DNA of 53,744 nucleotides from an uncultured Chloroflexota bacterium (lineage in GTDB: Bacteria > Chloroflexota > Anaerolineae > UBA4142 > SHND01), in assembly GCA_937870825.1 (NCBI GenBank), contig CALMZO010000153.1, positions 1 through 53,744 of the forward strand. Direction: 5' to 3'. Positions 51,115-53,744 of the stretch are shown piece after piece. The notes beneath the pieces are model-generated. The model saw nothing but the letters and a program-made list of their open reading frames with translations. It was not told where the DNA came from and made no database searches. Positions within the stretch are counted from its first letter, which is position 1. Each line of letters starts with the position of its first letter. The translations under genes were made by a program, and so were the position numbers.

Positions 51115-52500
51115 ATGTCCCTACTCATCAAAAACGGCAACATCGTCACCGCAAGCGAACAATACACTGCCGACATTTATTGTGATGGCGAACAAATTAC
51201 GCGCATCGGAAAAAATCTAGACGCGCCGCCGAACGCGACGGTGATTGACGCGACGGGCAAATATGTTTTCCCCGGATTCATTGACCCGCACGTTCACATC
51301 TATTTGCCATTCATGGGCACGTTCGCCAAAGACACGTACGAATCGGCGAGCCGCGCCGCGTTGGTTGGTGGAACGACGACGTTAATTGAAATGGTTTGTC
51401 AGGCGTCGTCGCAAGAGCCGTGGCGCGATGGATTTGAATTGTGGCTGAGCAAAGCGGAAGGCAAAAGCGCGTGCGACTTTACCTTTCATCAAGCGGTCAC
51501 GCGTTTTGATGCGGATGCCGAAGCACAGCTGCGCGAAATCGTGAACGCGGGCGTGAGCTCGTTCAAAGTGTTTCTTGCCTACAAGGGCGCGTTCGACATG
51601 TCCGACAAGGAATTGTACGACACCCTCGCGCTCGCGAAAAAACTTGGCGTCGTCGTCACCGCGCACTGCGAAAACGCCGACCTCGTTTTGGAATTGCAGA
51701 AAAAATTATTGAGCGAAGGCAAGACGGGTCCCGAATATCATTATTGGAGTCGTCCGCCGCGTGTCGAAGCCGAAGGCGTGCATCATCTCGCCACGTTCGC
51801 CGAAGTGCACGGCACGCACATTTACATTGTGCATACCTCGTGCAAAGAATCGCTCGACGAAGCATTGATGGCGGCAGACCGCGGCGTCAACATTCAAATC
51901 GAAACTTTGATTCAATATCTCGTACTCGACAAGAGTTACGCGGAACTGCCGAACTTTGAAGGCGCAAAGTATGTCATGTCGCCGCCATTGCGCGACAAAT
52001 CCAATCAGGAAGTTTTCTGGAACGCGTTACGCAAACGTTTTGTTTCGACGATTGCAACTGACCACGCGCCGTTCGATTTCGTTGGGCAAAAGGAGATGGG
52101 ACGCGACGACTTTACCAAAATTCCGAACGGGATTCCGTCATTAGAAGACCGCGTGAATTTGTTGTACACGCACGGCGTCGCGGCGGGACGCATTGATTTG
52201 TCAACGTTCGTTGACGCGGCAAGCACGCAGGCAGCAAAAATTTTCGGCATGTTCCCGCGCAAAGGCGCGATTGCGATTGGCAGCGATGCCGATTTGGTGG
52301 TGTATGACCCGAATTATCGCGGCAGTATTTCCGCGAAAACGCATCAACTCAATCTCGATTACAGCGCGTTCGAAGGTTGGGAAATCAAGGGACGCCCAAG
52401 CACCGTCACCGTGCGCGGCGAGGTTGCGGTGCAAGATGGAAAATTTGTGGGAACGATTGGACGCGGAAAATTTGTAAAACGCGAGCCGAATCATTTTTGA
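51115..52500 (+). CDS. hydA: Dihydropyrimidinase/hydantoinase
   Basis: A 461-residue amidohydrolase that opens dihydropyrimidine or hydantoin rings. The two-zinc site is visible: DPHVHIYLPF (HxH), FKVFLAYKGA with the carboxylated Lys, VTAHCEN, IVHTSC and IATDHAPF with the catalytic Asp. EAEGVHHLATFAEV and KIFGMFPRKGAIAIGSDADL are also typical. The ATG at 51115 follows AAGGAGGAG. It lies eight kilobases from the LLM oxidoreductase/NMT1 transporter operon that probably belongs to the same pathway. Confidence 0.9.
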   Translation: MSLLIKNGNIVTASEQYTADIYCDGEQITRIGKNLDAPPNATVIDATGKYVFPGFIDPHVHIYLPFMGTFAKDTYESASRAALVGGTTTLIEMVCQASSQEPWRDGFELWLSKAEGKSACDFTFHQAVTRFDADAEAQLREIVNAGVSSFKVFLAYKGAFDMSDKELYDTLALAKKLGVVVTAHCENADLVLELQKKLLSEGKTGPEYHYWSRPPRVEAEGVHHLATFAEVHGTHIYIVHTSCKESLDEALMAADRGVNIQIETLIQYLVLDKSYAELPNFEGAKYVMSPPLRDKSNQEVFWNALRKRFVSTIATDHAPFDFVGQKEMGRDDFTKIPNGIPSLEDRVNLLYTHGVAAGRIDLSTFVDAASTQAAKIFGMFPRKGAIAIGSDADLVVYDPNYRGSISAKTHQLNLDYSAFEGWEIKGRPSTVTVRGEVAVQDGKFVGTIGRGKFVKREPNHF

Positions 52501-52557
52501 TCGAGGGCAAAGAAAAAAAACGAGGGCAACTCGGAAACGGGTTGCCCTGGGAGTTAT

Positions 52558-53337
52558 ATGACAGAAAAGACGACTCCAGAAGAATTCTATAGTCTCCGGA
52601 ACATAAGTCTCACTGAAGACGACCTAGACAACCTCATGTTCATGGGTACTGTTCCAAAGGTCGAAGAGTTCTTGAAGGCAGCAGACAATTGTGTTGGAAT
52701 CGTAAAGGATAGTCGGAATATCAGGTTGATGATTTTGGAGACATGGCTTTTCTTGGATTATAGCGTTCGGGAGCTACTAATAATTGTGATTGGCGGAGGA
52801 AAGATTAACCGTGAAGAATACGAGCTACGATACTACGCTTTACCAAGCAGCTTCCGCGCGTGCGTAGACTTGTTGGTAAAGATAAAGACTACTAACGAAA
52901 AACTTGTGCCTGACCCAAAAGAAAATGCCATTACATTCCCAATCAAGTTTGGCGTTTTCCTAATGAGCGAAAACCGCGAGTTCTTTAAACAGTTTAGAGA
53001 ACTCGAACAAACATACTATCGGCGATACTATCCAGAATTAGCAACGCCCCAGGAAACAGACACATTCAAGACGGAGCCAGCAAGAATTGACTTTGATGCC
53101 GAGCGAAATTATAGATATGTTTCAGAAACATGGCTAACAGTTACACGAAGGTTAGATGACACTTGGAAGAAAAGGGCATATAGGCTTAATAATGCAAGAA
53201 ACCATGCTGCTCACTCCTATGAATATGACAAGATTTCAAAACACTTGGGATATTCTGGAGTTAATGTGGAGAAGCTTGTAAGAGATGAATGCCTTACTCT
53301 AATTGAACAGTTAGTGGGAATAACGCCCAAGAGATAA
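52558..53337 (+). CDS. HEPN-motif protein of unknown function
   Basis: A 259-residue, mostly helical protein with AT-richer codons than its neighbours. Near residue 220 it has RLNNARNHAAHSYEYDKI, which fits the R-X4-H (RNxxxH) motif of HEPN RNase domains, in a helix-loop context. No other domain is recognised. HEPN proteins often act in toxin-antitoxin or abortive-infection defence. No nucleotidyltransferase partner is adjacent. A GGGCAAC/GTTGCCC hairpin (52523-52548) stands just before its GGGAG ribosome site. Confidence 0.55.
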   Translation: MTEKTTPEEFYSLRNISLTEDDLDNLMFMGTVPKVEEFLKAADNCVGIVKDSRNIRLMILETWLFLDYSVRELLIIVIGGGKINREEYELRYYALPSSFRACVDLLVKIKTTNEKLVPDPKENAITFPIKFGVFLMSENREFFKQFRELEQTYYRRYYPELATPQETDTFKTEPARIDFDAERNYRYVSETWLTVTRRLDDTWKKRAYRLNNARNHAAHSYEYDKISKHLGYSGVNVEKLVRDECLTLIEQLVGITPKR

Positions 53338-53444
53338 TCATCCTCCAATTTGGACTGCAATATCTTCTTCCGGATACCAACCGAGGCTGCATCTTGGAAC
53401 TTGATTTTGGTTGGACTCTGACAATTGTCGAGCGATTATGCGGC

Positions 53445-53552
53445 ATGATGCCGCGTAATCTCAAGTGGCCGGCACGTCGCATCATCGCATCAAAATTAGA
53501 GACCGGAGGAACCATTCGGCTCCCAATCAATCAGCAAAGAGAAGAACCATGA
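53445..53552 (+). other. Possible short coding fragment
   Basis: A frame without an obvious start runs through 53338-53552; its first ATG pair is at 53445 and it reads MMPRNLKWPARRIIASKLET to a TGA that overlaps the next ATG (ATGA at 53549). Nothing in it is recognised. It may be a remnant of a transferred gene. Confidence 0.2.
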
Positions 53553-53744
53553 AATTTCTGCTCACTTCCGCGGGTATCAAGGTTGATTTTGCGATATTTC
53601 CCCACCCGGGCAACGAGATGCTGCCAGGTCATCTCCGAGGGGCACTGGAAACTGTTTACGCGCTAGTTGTGCCATATTTTTTGCAAGCGCGTTGTTTAGT
53701 ACACTCATTCAAACGAATCGAAGGAGACTCACATGAGCCAACCC
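53549..53744 (+). pseudogene. Fragment beginning like a peptidase S51 (peptidase E) protein
   Basis: The ATG at 53549 gives MKFLLTSAGIK, the typical opening of peptidase-S51/PepE-like proteins, but the sequence that follows (VDFAIFPHPGNEMLPG onward) does not continue that fold. The frame stays open to the window edge and is overlapped by a better-placed start at 53733. It is probably a recombined remnant. Confidence 0.3.
53733..53744 (+). CDS. Start of a gene cut by the window edge
   Basis: An ATG at 53733 follows a perfect AAGGAG six bases earlier and encodes Met-Ser-Gln-Pro before the sequence ends. The product cannot be named. Confidence 0.4.

Noticed and set aside
52501..52557. Terminator after the dihydropyrimidinase gene
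   Set aside because: The AGGGCAAC/GTTGCCCT hairpin is not followed by a T tract and abuts the next gene's ribosome site.
53294..53530. Minus-strand frame at the right end
   Set aside because: No ribosome site, no family match, and it overlaps the end of the gene at 52558-53337.

Overview
The window looks like a piece of a Chloroflexota (Anaerolineae-like) chromosome. This is an inference from several traits: CGCG-rich coding DNA, lipoproteins with long Pro/Thr/Ala linkers after the lipobox, an F420-type LLM oxidoreductase beside a dihydropyrimidinase and an NMT1-type transporter, and intergenic DNA full of short palindromes and 7-bp-period repeats. No rRNA, tRNA, CRISPR array, integrase or intact insertion sequence was found.

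Layout. 0.2-1.8 kb (-): a PEP-utilising-enzyme-like protein. 1.9-8.5 kb (+): a cobalamin riboswitch followed by a corrinoid uptake, salvage and remodelling operon (btuF, btuC, cobT, cobS, cbiR, cobU, cobO). Imported cobamides can be cut by CbiR, re-activated by CobU and rebuilt with CobT/CobS; no early cobalamin synthesis genes are present. The matching ATPase (btuD-like) lies 14 kb away, behind smc. 8.7-11.4 kb (+): a methyltransferase, a UbiA-family prenyltransferase and a DapA-family aldolase. 11.4-14.4 kb (-): an orphan N-terminal domain of a glycogen debranching enzyme, then two proton-channel-like membrane proteins. 14.5-16.0 kb: folK and a secreted polysaccharide deacetylase.

16.2-18.7 kb (+) is a low-GC two-gene island of exported proteins whose promoter carries a 15-G run between its -35 and -10 boxes. 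18.8-22.9 kb (-): btuD-like ATPase and an SMC protein that lacks a recognisable hinge. 23-26.6 kb: a fused MNT-HEPN toxin-antitoxin gene, ywbE, an aldehyde dehydrogenase and toxin/antitoxin remnants. 26.7-31.2 kb (-): a secreted Ig-like protein, an oligopeptide-type solute-binding protein and a second aldehyde dehydrogenase. 31.4-36 kb (+): membrane protein, an MFS transporter behind a leader peptide and an RBS-masking hairpin, a HerA-like ATPase and a small anchored protein.

36.2-42.1 kb (+): an NMT1/NitT-type ABC transporter (permease, ATPase, permease, binding protein) with a two-gene HNH cassette inside it, then an LLM oxidoreductase. With the DUF1989 protein and dihydropyrimidinase at 50.5-52.5 kb and the aldehyde dehydrogenases, this suggests pyrimidine or hydantoin use. 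42.2-50.4 kb (+): a WD40-like lipoprotein, a YcaQ/AlkX-type glycosylase, a NUDIX hydrolase, an amine oxidase, a duplicated-domain lipoprotein, small proteins and two tandem histone-H1-like proteins. 52.6-53.7 kb is AT-richer accessory DNA with a HEPN-like protein and gene fragments.

The strongest unexplained signals are: the family of degenerate 7-bp-period tandem repeats that fills many intergenic gaps and also lies in frame inside smc and the AlkX-like gene; the poly-G promoter; the leader peptide/hairpin upstream of the MFS gene; inverted 47-nt repeats around the cobS-cobO block; and the hinge-less SMC.
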